A stretch of DNA of 44,694 nucleotides from Rickettsia typhi (GCA_945883665.1 CAMCXV010000004.1:1-44694), one strand, 5' to 3'; counted from the stretch's first letter, positions 17,442-26,305 are shown. The notes: generated by a model from the letters alone, not told the origin. Numbers and translations are program-made.

Positions 17442-17963
17442 TTATTCTAAATTTAAAACAACGTGATATTTTGTTATTATAGGAAATAGTTCTTTAGTAA
17501 AAGCTAACATTTCTGAGTTTTTATTCTCAATAAATTCTACTTCGATAATATCCCCAGCACCATAATTTGCTATGTTGATTATATTGCCGATTTGATTTCC
17601 CTTATGATCAATAACTTTAAGACCTTTTAAGTCTTCGATATAAAACTCGTCTTCTTCTAATATTTCTGGTAAACAGCTTCGAAAACAATAAAGAGATTTT
17701 TTGATTAATTTTTCTGCTTCTGTTCTAGTATTAGAGTTTTCTAATTTACAAATTAAATTTCCATTTGATTTAATTCGAAGGATTTTTAAGTTAATAATAT
17801 TTTGATCCTGATCGAAAATTTTTAACTTAGTAATATTTTCAGCAGGTTGAGTAAATGATTTTACAATAACTTGACCCATTATTCCATGAGCTGATGATAT
17901 AACACCTACAATAATTAATTTGTCATCTTGGTTGTTTTTTTGAGCAAATAATTGATCTGACAT
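17442..17963 (-). CDS. rimM: 16S rRNA processing protein RimM
   Basis: A 173-residue protein that helps mature the 30S head. The N-terminal RimM domain begins IIVGVISSAHGIMGQVIVKS, and the C-terminal PRC-barrel-like domain includes EFYIEDLKGLKVIDHKGNQIG and GAGDIIEVEF. In many Alphaproteobacteria it neighbours rpsP, trmD and rplS; here it stands alone between pth and an AsmA-like gene. Confidence 0.93.
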   Translation of the reverse strand: MSDQLFAQKNNQDDKLIIVGVISSAHGIMGQVIVKSFTQPAENITKLKIFDQDQNIINLKILRIKSNGNLICKLENSNTRTEAEKLIKKSLYCFRSCLPEILEEDEFYIEDLKGLKVIDHKGNQIGNIINIANYGAGDIIEVEFIENKNSEMLAFTKELFPIITKYHVVLNLE

Positions 17964-17991
17964 CTAAAAAGCATTATCATGAATTAAACAA

Positions 17992-18015
17992 AAACTACTA
18001 CAAATGCAGTAGTTT
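17992..18015. repeat. 8-bp hairpin upstream of the AsmA-like gene
   Basis: AAACTACT (17992-17999) and AGTAGTTT (18008-18015) are perfect reverse complements with an 8-base loop. The element lies 20 bases before the AsmA-like start and between divergent genes, so it could be an operator or a 5' leader hairpin. No known regulator is indicated. Confidence 0.35.
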
Positions 18016-18035
18016 GAAATAATAAATAATATATC

Positions 18036-20645
18036 ATGAAAAAAATAATACTACTATCTTTGTTTGCTGCATTTTCTGGGTTTTTGCTACTGATTTTCTG
18101 TTCTATATATTTAACAGATTATAGTAAAATTTATACAGATTTTGCTACTAGCGCTAAGATTAAGAATATCGATAATAGTCACATAAATTATAAAATACAT
18201 AAATTTCCTGTACCTAGTTTATTAATTGATGAAATAAAAGAAAATGAAAAAATAGAATTCAAAAATATAAAAATTAAGTTTTCCTTATGGTCTGTTTTAA
18301 GTTTTAACCATAAGATTTCTGACATAGAGATTGATCAGTTAGTAGTTTATTTATCAAATGATGATATAAATTATATAGAGCACGATGAATTTATCAGCGA
18401 ACTAATTCAAAAAGAATTCCTTAATATTTCAGCAAAAATCGGTAAATTAATTTTTGTTGAATCAGATAAAGATATCCCTCTTATAATAGAAAATTTTACT
18501 TTCTCTGGAGATAAAGAAAATAGAAAATTTAAAGGAGAGGTAGCATCAGTTGGTAATTTAAAAGGTGAATTTATTAGAATTGATGATCAAATTAATTTTA
18601 ACCTTGACCTTGATAGCTCTGGATATAATTTAAAACTAAAAGAAATATATGAAAAATCGATATTAAAAAGCGGTGAAATGGAGATCGAAACTTTATTTCT
18701 TGCTCAGGAGGTGGTGTCATTATTACCAGATTTTGCTAATTTATCTACTGAATCTATTGCCAATGAAAAAGTAACAATTACCTTAGATATTTTACCATCA
18801 AATAAATGGATTAATTTTAAAAATATTCTTATTGAATCTAAATCTATAAAAGGTTCCGGAGAAATAGCTCTTAGTAAAGATAAAAAAGATATTAACGATG
18901 TTAAAATCAATTTTAGTAAATTTGATTTAGATAGTTGGAGTAAAAACGAGAAGATTACTAATGTAAATCAGAATAACTTATTAAGCTCCTCTGATCTTAT
19001 AAATAAAATGACCTTTCACAATAATACAAAAGTAACAATTCTAGCCAAAGAAATTATATTAAATCCCAATAATATTTTAACGGATTTTAGTTTGAAATTT
19101 TCTAATCAAAATGGTCAGATAAAAGTTGAAGATTTATCTTGTGATTTTGATAAAAATTCTGATTTTAGGGTTAATGGTATCGTGTCAACAAATTCCTTCC
19201 GTAGTATTTTTAAAGGTAGAATAGCTATAAACCATAAAGATCTTAATGATTTAGCTGAATTTATTGGCGGCTCTCAAGTAAGGACTGAAAATAAAATACC
19301 ATATAGTTTAGTATCTGATATTAAATTTAGTTCAGTAGATATTTCTATGCAAAATTTAGTAATAAATACAGCTTCTACTGAAATAACCGGTTCTTTTTTT
19401 ACTAAATTTATTGCTAATTCCCCAAGAATCAATGCTAATTTAAAAATTAATAAAGTTAACTTAGATAAGGGAGATTTACCGTTTCTAAATTACTCATATA
19501 ATTATGCTTTGGGACTAACTGAAGACTCAAAAAATGAGAATTACTTAAACAAGTTTATTCCATTGAGAGAAATAAATTCTATCAGTAATTACGATATTAG
19601 TTTTGACCAGCTAAGTTTAAGTAACAAATTATACAAAAATGTAAAATTTAATCTTAATCTTATGCCAGGGGAGGCTAAATTGGAGAATTTATCATTAAAT
19701 GATGATAAAAATTCTGTGGATATGACTCTAGAACTTATAGCTTCTGGTATAAAACCATCTTTTAATATAATAATTAATAGTGGAATTCTTGAAGTTGATT
19801 TTCTTTCACCAAGATCTTTTTCTGAAATGAGAAAGCAAATATTGGAAAAATTAGCTCTTGATAAAGTTGACCTGAATATAAACTTTAACATTGATAAACT
19901 ATATCAGGACGATTTTTCTCTTGGTAGAGTTGTACTCAAAGCTAAAAATAACAAAACTTTATTTGAGATCAGTAAATTTGATACTGATCTACTAGGCGGT
20001 AGGATGTATTCTACTGGCAGCATATTACTTGAACCATATACGATAAATTTTGCATATGCCTTAAATTCAGTGATTATTAAAGAGTTATCTAAATTAATGC
20101 CTTCTTTTTTTGAAACAGACGGTGTGATAAGTATAAATGGCATGTGGTCTACAAATGGTTCTTCTCTTGAAGAACAATTATATAATTTATATACAAAATC
20201 AAATCTTATTATCAAAGATATGGTAGTAAATAATTTGTCTATTGATGATATTGTTCAATCTACTTCTGAAGCAGATTATAATATCAAAAATTTTAAAGAT
20301 GATATAAAACAAGCTTTGTTAACTGGAAAAACAAATATTAATGAATTAAAGGCTGAATTAGAGCTTGTTAAAGGGTTATTTAGTTTTAAAAATGTAAAGT
20401 TTCAAACTAAATATACTTCAGGTGCAGCCGCAGCAAATTTTAATTTATATGATATGAATATAGACCTTTCTTCAGTATTTGTATTTTCTTTGTCTAAACA
20501 AAATTATGGTAAAAGTTATAATGATTATGCTACGACAAAATTAATTCTTAAAGCTAGTGGTAATTTATTCTCTCCCAAAAAAGAATTTGACACAAAAGAA
20601 TTTGAAAATTTGTTAAATGCTAAAAGCACGGTAAAAAATAACTGA
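18036..20645 (+). CDS. AsmA-family envelope protein
   Basis: An 869-residue protein with one N-terminal membrane helix (about 5-27) followed by a long periplasmic region rich in beta-strand-like alternation. The C-terminal portion (DVDLNINFNIDKLYQ-like strands, then GGRMYSTGSILLEPYTINF and FFETDGVISINGMWSTNGSS) fits AsmA/AsmA_2 domains. Relatives such as AsmA, TamB and YhdP form hydrophobic grooves that move phospholipid to the outer membrane. The overall similarity is structural and the residues are poorly conserved, so the specific subfamily is open. It ends in a strong hairpin shared with the convergent tlyC gene. Confidence 0.75.
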   Translation: MKKIILLSLFAAFSGFLLLIFCSIYLTDYSKIYTDFATSAKIKNIDNSHINYKIHKFPVPSLLIDEIKENEKIEFKNIKIKFSLWSVLSFNHKISDIEIDQLVVYLSNDDINYIEHDEFISELIQKEFLNISAKIGKLIFVESDKDIPLIIENFTFSGDKENRKFKGEVASVGNLKGEFIRIDDQINFNLDLDSSGYNLKLKEIYEKSILKSGEMEIETLFLAQEVVSLLPDFANLSTESIANEKVTITLDILPSNKWINFKNILIESKSIKGSGEIALSKDKKDINDVKINFSKFDLDSWSKNEKITNVNQNNLLSSSDLINKMTFHNNTKVTILAKEIILNPNNILTDFSLKFSNQNGQIKVEDLSCDFDKNSDFRVNGIVSTNSFRSIFKGRIAINHKDLNDLAEFIGGSQVRTENKIPYSLVSDIKFSSVDISMQNLVINTASTEITGSFFTKFIANSPRINANLKINKVNLDKGDLPFLNYSYNYALGLTEDSKNENYLNKFIPLREINSISNYDISFDQLSLSNKLYKNVKFNLNLMPGEAKLENLSLNDDKNSVDMTLELIASGIKPSFNIIINSGILEVDFLSPRSFSEMRKQILEKLALDKVDLNINFNIDKLYQDDFSLGRVVLKAKNNKTLFEISKFDTDLLGGRMYSTGSILLEPYTINFAYALNSVIIKELSKLMPSFFETDGVISINGMWSTNGSSLEEQLYNLYTKSNLIIKDMVVNNLSIDDIVQSTSEADYNIKNFKDDIKQALLTGKTNINELKAELELVKGLFSFKNVKFQTKYTSGAAAANFNLYDMNIDLSSVFVFSLSKQNYGKSYNDYATTKLILKASGNLFSPKKEFDTKEFENLLNAKSTVKNN

Positions 20646-20655
20646 TTTTTTACCG
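20629..20655. terminator. Bidirectional terminator hairpin
   Basis: CGGTAAAAAAT (20629-20639) and ATTTTTTACCG (20645-20655) form a perfect 11-bp stem with a 5-base loop. The stem has an A-run on one side and a T-run on the other, so it could work in both directions. It overlaps the stop codon of the AsmA-like gene and lies 31 bases from the end of the convergent CorC-like gene. Confidence 0.6.
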
Positions 20656-20685
20656 AAGAACCGAAGACTTGATTATAACAAAAAG

Positions 20686-21555
20686 TTAATTTTTATTATA
20701 AATAATTTTTAGTTGTTTTATAGTTCTTGGGGTTGAATCTATTATTTCTACAGTTACCTCTTCTGTTATATGAATAACATCTCCTTTTTCTGGAACAGTT
20801 CCAGCCTTTGCAAGGACAAGACCTCCTATAGTATCAAACTCATCATCTTCTTCTCTTAATTTAATGTTAAGGAGTTTTTCTAGCTCTTCTATTTCCATTC
20901 TGGCATTAGCTACAACTAATCCTGGTTTTAGAATTTGGAAAGTCTCTAAGGTTAGGTTTGTATCATGCTCGTCATCAATTTTACCAACTATTGACTCAAT
21001 AATATCTTCAATGGTTACTATGCCATCCGTTCCACCATATTCATCAACTACAATAGCAATATGGGTACGATTAATCTGCATTTGTCTTAGTAGGTCAATT
21101 AGAGTCATTGAATGAGGTGATACTATATGTTTCCTCATTAATTTTTTTAAACTGTATTTCTTTGATTTTGCTATTATCTCAAATAAATCTTTAATATGTA
21201 AAAAACCAATAACATTATCTAGATTATCTTTGTAAACTAAAGTTCTAGTATGACCATATTTGATAATTGTTTTACTTAACTCTTCAAGAGAAATGTCATA
21301 ACTTACAGAAATTATATCTGATCTTGGTATCATTACATCTTCAACTGTTTTTTCAGCAAAGCTTTCGAAATTTTTTATAGTTACATTTTGCTGAGTATGA
21401 GTAGCGTTGGTAGTTTCTTTTTTATTGTGATAATTTTTTTGCTTTTTTGATAAAGAGCTAGGTATAGTCAATAGTTTGCTAAAAAACTTTTTAATATGAG
21501 ATTTTAATAAATTATTTTTTTCCGGAGGTTCTTCTATATCTGATTTTTCTGGCAT
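20686..21555 (-). CDS. tlyC: CorC/TlyC CBS-domain protein
   Basis: A 289-residue soluble protein with a paired CBS domain (about 72-200; starts [17 protein letters not shown] and includes the [21 protein letters not shown] signature) and a C-terminal CorC_HlyC (transporter-associated) domain (about 208-285). It lacks the DUF21 membrane domain of full-length relatives. In Rickettsia this form is named hemolysin C (TlyC) and has been linked to membrane lysis; in E. coli CorC is linked to Mg/Co efflux. Which applies is unknown. The gene lies 28 bases downstream of ybeY, a common pairing. Confidence 0.9.
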   Translation of the reverse strand: MPEKSDIEEPPEKNNLLKSHIKKFFSKLLTIPSSLSKKQKNYHNKKETTNATHTQQNVTIKNFESFAEKTVEDVMIPRSDIISVSYDISLEELSKTIIKYGHTRTLVYKDNLDNVIGFLHIKDLFEIIAKSKKYSLKKLMRKHIVSPHSMTLIDLLRQMQINRTHIAIVVDEYGGTDGIVTIEDIIESIVGKIDDEHDTNLTLETFQILKPGLVVANARMEIEELEKLLNIKLREEDDEFDTIGGLVLAKAGTVPEKGDVIHITEEVTVEIIDSTPRTIKQLKIIYNKN

Positions 21556-21583
21556 ATAAGTTTTTGTTACCTTTTTTTAGTAT

Positions 21584-22084
21584 TTATAAATAGGGTGATT
21601 TAATAGATAATTGTTGTAAAATATTTATCTCTATATTTTGCATTATTTCGGTTTCTTCGTCATTATTATGATCATAACCAATTAAGTGTAATATTGAGTG
21701 TAATAGTAAATGTTTAAAGTGATCTAAGAATATTAGTTTTTTCTCTTTTGCTTCTTTGAAAATTGTTTCAAAAGAAAATGCTATATCTCCTAAATACATA
21801 TAATCCAAGTTTGGTTCAAATTCAAGTATTCGTCTAAAATTTATATCTACATCTGGAAAAGACAAAACATTTGTTGCGCTATTTTTATTTCTGAACTCTT
21901 GATTCAGTTGTTGCATTCTCTTGTCGTTAGTAAGTAATATAGATAGTTCTATATTCTTAATTTTGCTAAAATTTTCGTAGTTCTTTATTACTTCACTCAA
22001 GATTTGTTTGAACAATGTAGGTTTTATCTCGCTATATAAATTCCACTCGCTATTATCTTGGGCAATTTCTATAGTAAATTTCAT
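21584..22084 (-). CDS. ybeY: Endoribonuclease YbeY
   Basis: A 166-residue single-strand endoribonuclease for 16S rRNA 3'-end maturation and ribosome quality control. The zinc-binding motif HSILHLIGYDH carries H129, H133 and H139 near the C-terminus, and TNVLSFPD precedes it. The length is normal. It is followed by the CorC-like gene; flhB diverges from it across an 87-base gap with a short palindrome (ACATGATACATGT, 22118-22130). Confidence 0.95.
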   Translation of the reverse strand: MKFTIEIAQDNSEWNLYSEIKPTLFKQILSEVIKNYENFSKIKNIELSILLTNDKRMQQLNQEFRNKNSATNVLSFPDVDINFRRILEFEPNLDYMYLGDIAFSFETIFKEAKEKKLIFLDHFKHLLLHSILHLIGYDHNNDEETEIMQNIEINILQQLSIKSPYL

Positions 22085-22171
22085 AAAATAATGCTAGTTT
22101 ACTTTCAAATAGAAATCACATGATACATGTAATTTTATGAAAAATAAATATTATAATTTTAATTAATCATA

Positions 22172-23269
22172 ATGTCTGAAGGGGAAGAGCAAGAACAATC
22201 GTCAAAAACCGAAGAACCGTCTCAGAAAAAGCTTGATGAGGCCTTGGAAAAAGGGCAGGTTGTTAATTCTAAGGAAGTAACAAGTTTTATAATGCTTTTA
22301 TTGATCACTATAACAGCTATTTGGGTGATACCTTATACTATGAGTATTATAGGTGGAAAGTTAAGGTTTTTTGTTGAATATTCTGGTAAATTATCAATCG
22401 ATGAAGGAAGCTTGTCAATTTTACTTATTGACCTAATGAAAAAAACTTTGATTTATATAAGCCCAATATTTTTTGTAACAATTATTAGTGCTTTTGCTTC
22501 CTCTTATATTCAGCATGGTGAATTTATTTTTACAACCGAACAAATTCAACCAAAATTATCAAAAATTTCTATTGCCAAAGGGTTTTCTAGAATTTTTTCA
22601 ATGAAAAATTTTATCGAATTTTTAAAAGGCATTTTTAAAATTAGTTTGGTAGGGTCTTTTGTTTATTTAGTAATCTTATCAGATGTTAAAGAGATGACGC
22701 AATATCAGGAATTATCTATTGCTGGTATTCTAGATCAGTTAAAAACAATGATTTTTGATATATTAATACTGGTTACTATTATTATGGCAGTAATTGCATC
22801 TATCGATTTTACTTATCAAAAATATGATCATCATAATCAACTAAAAATGACTAAACAAGAGGTGAAAGATGAATATAAACAAACAGAAGGAAATCCGGAG
22901 GTTAAACAAAAAATTAGAGCTTTGCGGCGCGAGCAATCTCAACGTCGTATTAAGCAGACTGTGCCAAACGCAACTGTAGTAATTACTAACCCAGAACATT
23001 ATGCTGTAGCTTTAAAATATGAAATAAATGACCTTACAGCTCCAGTTTGTGTTGCTAAGGGTCTTGATCTAATAGCGCAAACAATCAAAGAAATTGCTAA
23101 AGAAAACAAAATTCCAGTAATTGAAAGCCCCCCTCTTGCCCGAGCTTTGTATAAAGATGTTAAAATTGATCAAGAAATACCAGTAGAGCATTTTGAAGCA
23201 GTAGCTAAAATTATTTCATATGTTATGTCACTTGAAAAAACAGCAAAAGAAAAGAGAAAAAAGAGATGA
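22172..23269 (+). CDS. flhB: Flagellar export gate protein FlhB (NPEH variant)
   Basis: A 365-residue inner-membrane export component that controls the switch from rod/hook to filament substrates. The N-terminus (QSSKTEEPSQKKLDEALEKG) and four hydrophobic helices (about 37-210) are typical. The cytoplasmic domain has the self-cleavage site, but the usual NPTH reads NPEH (N273-P274-E275-H276, in VVITNPEHYAVALKY). Asn and Pro, which carry the chemistry, are kept. The ending is lysine/arginine-rich. The stop overlaps the rpe start by 4 bases (ATGA), so a housekeeping gene is coupled to a flagellar one. Confidence 0.95.
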   Translation: MSEGEEQEQSSKTEEPSQKKLDEALEKGQVVNSKEVTSFIMLLLITITAIWVIPYTMSIIGGKLRFFVEYSGKLSIDEGSLSILLIDLMKKTLIYISPIFFVTIISAFASSYIQHGEFIFTTEQIQPKLSKISIAKGFSRIFSMKNFIEFLKGIFKISLVGSFVYLVILSDVKEMTQYQELSIAGILDQLKTMIFDILILVTIIMAVIASIDFTYQKYDHHNQLKMTKQEVKDEYKQTEGNPEVKQKIRALRREQSQRRIKQTVPNATVVITNPEHYAVALKYEINDLTAPVCVAKGLDLIAQTIKEIAKENKIPVIESPPLARALYKDVKIDQEIPVEHFEAVAKIISYVMSLEKTAKEKRKKR

Positions 23270-23904
23270 TAAAAATAGCACCCTCAATATTATCGGCTGA
23301 TTTTGCCAATTTGGGATATACTCTCAAGAAGCTTGAAAAAGCAGGGGCTGATTTAATCCATATTGATGTTATGGATGGATTATTTGTGCCAAATCTAACG
23401 TTTGGACCAGCTTTTATTGAAAAAATTAGAAATCATACAAAACTACCTTTTGACGTTCATCTTATGATAAATAATCCAGAATATTCTCTGATGCAATATA
23501 TAAAAGCTGGTGCTGATTATATTACACTGCATCCTGAAACAACAATTCATCTAGATAGAACTATTAATTTAATAAAAGATGCTGGTGTTAAAGTAGGTGT
23601 GGCACTACTACCAACTACTAGCCCTGATATATTGGAGTATATTTTGGATAAAATTGATTTGGTTCTAATAATGACTGTTAACCCTGGGTTTAGTGGTCAA
23701 AAATTCATGCCAGCCCAACTATCTAAGCTAAAAAAAATTGTTAACATAATTGGAGATAAAAATATTATCATCTCAGTAGATGGTGGGATTAACAAAGAAA
23801 CGGCAAAATTATGTAAAGAGCAGGGGGCTGATTTATTGGTATCTGGTCAGTATGTTTTTGATGGTGATTATGAAGAAAATATTAGTAATTTAAAAGGATG
23901 TTAG
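23266..23904 (+). CDS. rpe: Ribulose-phosphate 3-epimerase
   Basis: A 212-residue TIM-barrel enzyme that interconverts ribulose-5-phosphate and xylulose-5-phosphate. It has the family's IAPSILSADFANLG start, HIDVMDGLFVPNLTFGP (metal-binding His and catalytic Asp), DVHLMI, MTVNPGFSGQKF, and the phosphate-binding VDGGIN. The start overlaps flhB by 4 bases. In an intracellular organism it would serve a pentose-phosphate remnant. It converges on fliX. Confidence 0.97.
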   Translation: MIKIAPSILSADFANLGYTLKKLEKAGADLIHIDVMDGLFVPNLTFGPAFIEKIRNHTKLPFDVHLMINNPEYSLMQYIKAGADYITLHPETTIHLDRTINLIKDAGVKVGVALLPTTSPDILEYILDKIDLVLIMTVNPGFSGQKFMPAQLSKLKKIVNIIGDKNIIISVDGGINKETAKLCKEQGADLLVSGQYVFDGDYEENISNLKGC

Positions 23905-23948
23905 AGACTGTAAAAGAATTAAAACATCAGATTTAAACTACCTGAAGC

Positions 23949-24383
23949 CTACTCTACGACCTCGCTATTAACTTCCATTTTTGCTATTTCCACTTCTACT
24001 CTGGTTTGAATTTCTTTTGCTAATTGCTCGAGCTCTGGAGTGTTAAATTTATTTTTAGCATTCTGTATAGAATCTTGAAGATTATGTAAATGTCTCTTGG
24101 ATAAAGTATTTTGTATCAGAGATAGCTGAAGATCCTTCAAGCATATAAAAGCTTGATCTGCAAAATTATCAAGATTTTGTAGATCATTAGCATATTCGTC
24201 TATTTCTTGTAAAAATAACATTGGAGAAACACCGCTTACTTCTTCAGTTGGAGTGTTTGAGTAATTTTTATGAGTTGTAAGACCATGAGAAAAATTTGTT
24301 TTCTTATTGGTGGGTTTTTTGCCAAGTTTTTTTAATTTTTCTGTAGATTTGATATTTTGTGTTGAATGGTCAATTGTCATCAT
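23949..24383 (-). CDS. fliX: Flagellar assembly regulator FliX homologue
   Basis: About 144 residues. The C-terminal part fits FliX: VSGVSPMLFLQEIDEY, then a spacer with an ADQAFICLKDLQLSLI helix and finally FNTPELEQLAKEIQTRVEVE followed by IAKME, matching the DxxLxxLLDEIETRAAVELAKL ending of alphaproteobacterial FliX. The N-terminus is short and basic. In Caulobacter FliX couples early flagellar assembly to the sigma-54 activator FlbD. No flbD is in this window. An ATG pair at 24383/24380 is chosen; an upstream TTG (24437) would add 18 residues of poor resemblance. The gene faces ffh. The call is by pattern only. Confidence 0.7.
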   Translation of the reverse strand: MMTIDHSTQNIKSTEKLKKLGKKPTNKKTNFSHGLTTHKNYSNTPTEEVSGVSPMLFLQEIDEYANDLQNLDNFADQAFICLKDLQLSLIQNTLSKRHLHNLQDSIQNAKNKFNTPELEQLAKEIQTRVEVEIAKMEVNSEVVE

Positions 24384-24469
24384 AATTTTGAGCACATATT
24401 TCTTGAGTTTACTAGCTAAATATAATATTCTCTGCAATTACAAAATTAGAATATAGAGCTTTGTTTATT

Positions 24470-25819
24470 ATGTTTCAAACATTAACTGATAATTTAAATA
24501 AAATTTTCGAAAAAATCAAAGGTACAGGAGCTTTAACAGAGTCGCATATTGATTCTGCTATGCGAGATATCAGAATTGCTTTACTTGAAGCAGATGTTGC
24601 GTTACCAGTGGTTAGGGCTTTTATTTCTGAAGTTTCTATAAAAGCTAAAGGTGTAGAGGTCGTAAAATCTGTTTCTCCAGCTCAAATGGTTATAAAAATC
24701 ATCAATGATGAGATGATTCAATTACTACAACCAGATGAAAATGAATCAAAAATAAATTTACAAAATGTTGCTCCAGTTAATTTACTAATTGTAGGTCTGC
24801 AAGGTAGTGGTAAAACAACAGCTAGTGCAAAACTTGCTTTAAAACTTAAAACGCAAGGAAAAAAAGTATTGTTAGTTTCTTTGGATACATATAGACCAGC
24901 TGCGCAAGATCAACTCGAGATATTAGCAAAATCAATAGGAGTTGACTCTCTCCCTATTATAAAAGATCAATTACCTATTGTTATTACTGAAAGAGCTATT
25001 AATGCTGCGAAATTATCAGGTTACGATGTAGTGATATACGATACCGCTGGTAGATTACATATAGATGAAGTAATGATAAATGAAGCAATAAAAGTCAAAG
25101 CTTTAATAAATCCAACCGAAACTTTTTTGGTTATGGATGCAATGATAGGTCAGGATGCCATAAATGTCGCTTCAAGTTTTAATCAAAATTTGAATATTAC
25201 AGCTATTATTTTTTCTAGAATTGATGGTGATTCAAAGGGTGGGGCGGCTTTAAGTGTTCGTTATATAACTGGTAAACCAATAAAATTTTTAAGCACTGGA
25301 GAAAAACCAGATGCATTTGAAGAATTTGATGCTAAAAGAATAGTCTCTCGAATATTAGGTATGGGAGATGTTGTTTCATTTGTTGAGAAGGCTGCAAGTA
25401 TTATTGATCGTGATGAAGCCGAAAAAACAGCTATAAAATTAAAGAAAGGACAGTTTGATTTAGAAGATTATATATCTCAGATTAAAATGATAAAAAAAAT
25501 GGGTGGTCTTGGTAGTATGATGAGTTTTTTACCAAAGATGGGTAAACTATCAGAAAAAATAGGAGATATTAATTCTGGTGATAAAGTGCTAGTAGGTCAG
25601 GTTGCAATAGTAAGTTCTATGACAAAAAAAGAACGTAAAAATCCAGATCTTTTGAATGCTTCAAGAAAAATCAGAATAGCTGGAGGATCTGGAACTACAG
25701 TACAACAAGTTAATACTTTACTCAAACAGTTTAAACATATTAGCACAACTATGAAAAAATTATCCAAAATGGATCCAAAAGCATTGATGCGTAGTGGAAT
25801 TGGGAAACTTTTTTCTTGA
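24470..25819 (+). CDS. ffh: Signal recognition particle protein Ffh
   Basis: A 449-residue SRP GTPase that targets membrane proteins. The N domain is followed by the P-loop GLQGSGKTT (109-117), DTAGRL (191-196), the guanine-specificity motif, and the M domain with GGLGSMMSFLPKMGKL-type helices. The specificity motif reads SRID (249-252), where most Ffh proteins have TKLD, though rickettsial proteins also carry Arg at the second position. The ATG at 24470 is preferred to an in-frame TTG at 24461. The 4.5S RNA gene is not in this window. Confidence 0.96.
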   Translation: MFQTLTDNLNKIFEKIKGTGALTESHIDSAMRDIRIALLEADVALPVVRAFISEVSIKAKGVEVVKSVSPAQMVIKIINDEMIQLLQPDENESKINLQNVAPVNLLIVGLQGSGKTTASAKLALKLKTQGKKVLLVSLDTYRPAAQDQLEILAKSIGVDSLPIIKDQLPIVITERAINAAKLSGYDVVIYDTAGRLHIDEVMINEAIKVKALINPTETFLVMDAMIGQDAINVASSFNQNLNITAIIFSRIDGDSKGGAALSVRYITGKPIKFLSTGEKPDAFEEFDAKRIVSRILGMGDVVSFVEKAASIIDRDEAEKTAIKLKKGQFDLEDYISQIKMIKKMGGLGSMMSFLPKMGKLSEKIGDINSGDKVLVGQVAIVSSMTKKERKNPDLLNASRKIRIAGGSGTTVQQVNTLLKQFKHISTTMKKLSKMDPKALMRSGIGKLFS

Positions 25820-25890
25820 CTATATTCTGAAATAAACTTACACTACCGCCTTATAAAAGGCTGAATTAGTTAATATATTAGGTAATTGAA

Positions 25891-26106
25891 ATGAGTAAAG
25901 GAAAAGCAAAAATAGCTTCTAAAAACAACCCAGAGGGAAGGGGTCAGGCAAAGGAATATTTTCATAATGGTAAGAAAATTAAACCTGTAAAGTTAGTTAT
26001 GGGTAAAAGATCTTATTTTGCTGCTGAATATGATGAGTCTGGGGATCTAGTACTTGGTGGCGATGGTCAAGCAATGCCTTGGGCTAGTGCAAAAAACAGC
26101 CGTTAA
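25891..26106 (+). CDS. Small basic protein of unknown function
   Basis: A 71-residue protein with a basic N-terminal half (MSKGKAKIASKNNPEGRGQA) and a more acidic Gly-rich C-terminal half (EYDESGDLVLGGDGQAMPW). A TTAGGT ribosome site sits before the ATG. No signal peptide or membrane helix is present. I do not recognise a named family; coding texture and the ribosome site support a real gene. A 5-bp hairpin (25848-25861) lies just upstream. It sits between ffh and a broken Trm112-like gene. Confidence 0.6.
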   Translation: MSKGKAKIASKNNPEGRGQAKEYFHNGKKIKPVKLVMGKRSYFAAEYDESGDLVLGGDGQAMPWASAKNSR

Positions 26107-26130
26107 CTTAAAACTTATTGTTCCTGGTAA

Positions 26131-26305
26131 ATGAAATTATCTTTCGAATTGTTAAAATTGTTAGTCTGCCCATTAACAGGAAAATCTTTGTTTTATAATA
26201 AAGAAGCTATGCTTCTTATTAACCAAGAGGATGGATTGGCTTATCCAGTAAGTAGTAGATGGGATACCACTTCTTCTTCCTGCTGAAGCTAAGAAAATAG
26301 TATAA
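26131..26305 (+). pseudogene. Frameshifted Trm112/YcaR-like (UPF0434) gene
   Basis: The frame starting at 26131 reads MKLSFELLKLLVCPLTGKSL and LINQEDGLAYPVSS, which is the YcaR/Trm112 pattern, but soon runs into TGA at 26284-26286. Shifting by one base near 26251-26260 (AGTAGTAGAT) restores GIPLLLPAEAKKIV and a stop at 26303-26305, the canonical end of the family. So one extra base (or two missing) breaks the gene. Family members are small zinc-ribbon or zinc-ribbon-like proteins; some activate methyltransferases. Only one Cys (CP) remains here. It could be a sequencing error. It lies beside an IS remnant. Confidence 0.75.

Noticed and set aside
18704..20215. Long ORFs on the reverse strand of the AsmA-like gene
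   Set aside because: They are antisense shadows of a clearly coding gene and have no family resemblance.
20652..22220. Same 12-mer ACCGAAGAACCG at about 20652 and in the flhB start region
   Set aside because: Only two copies exist, one inside flhB coding sequence, with no shared context; chance is likely.
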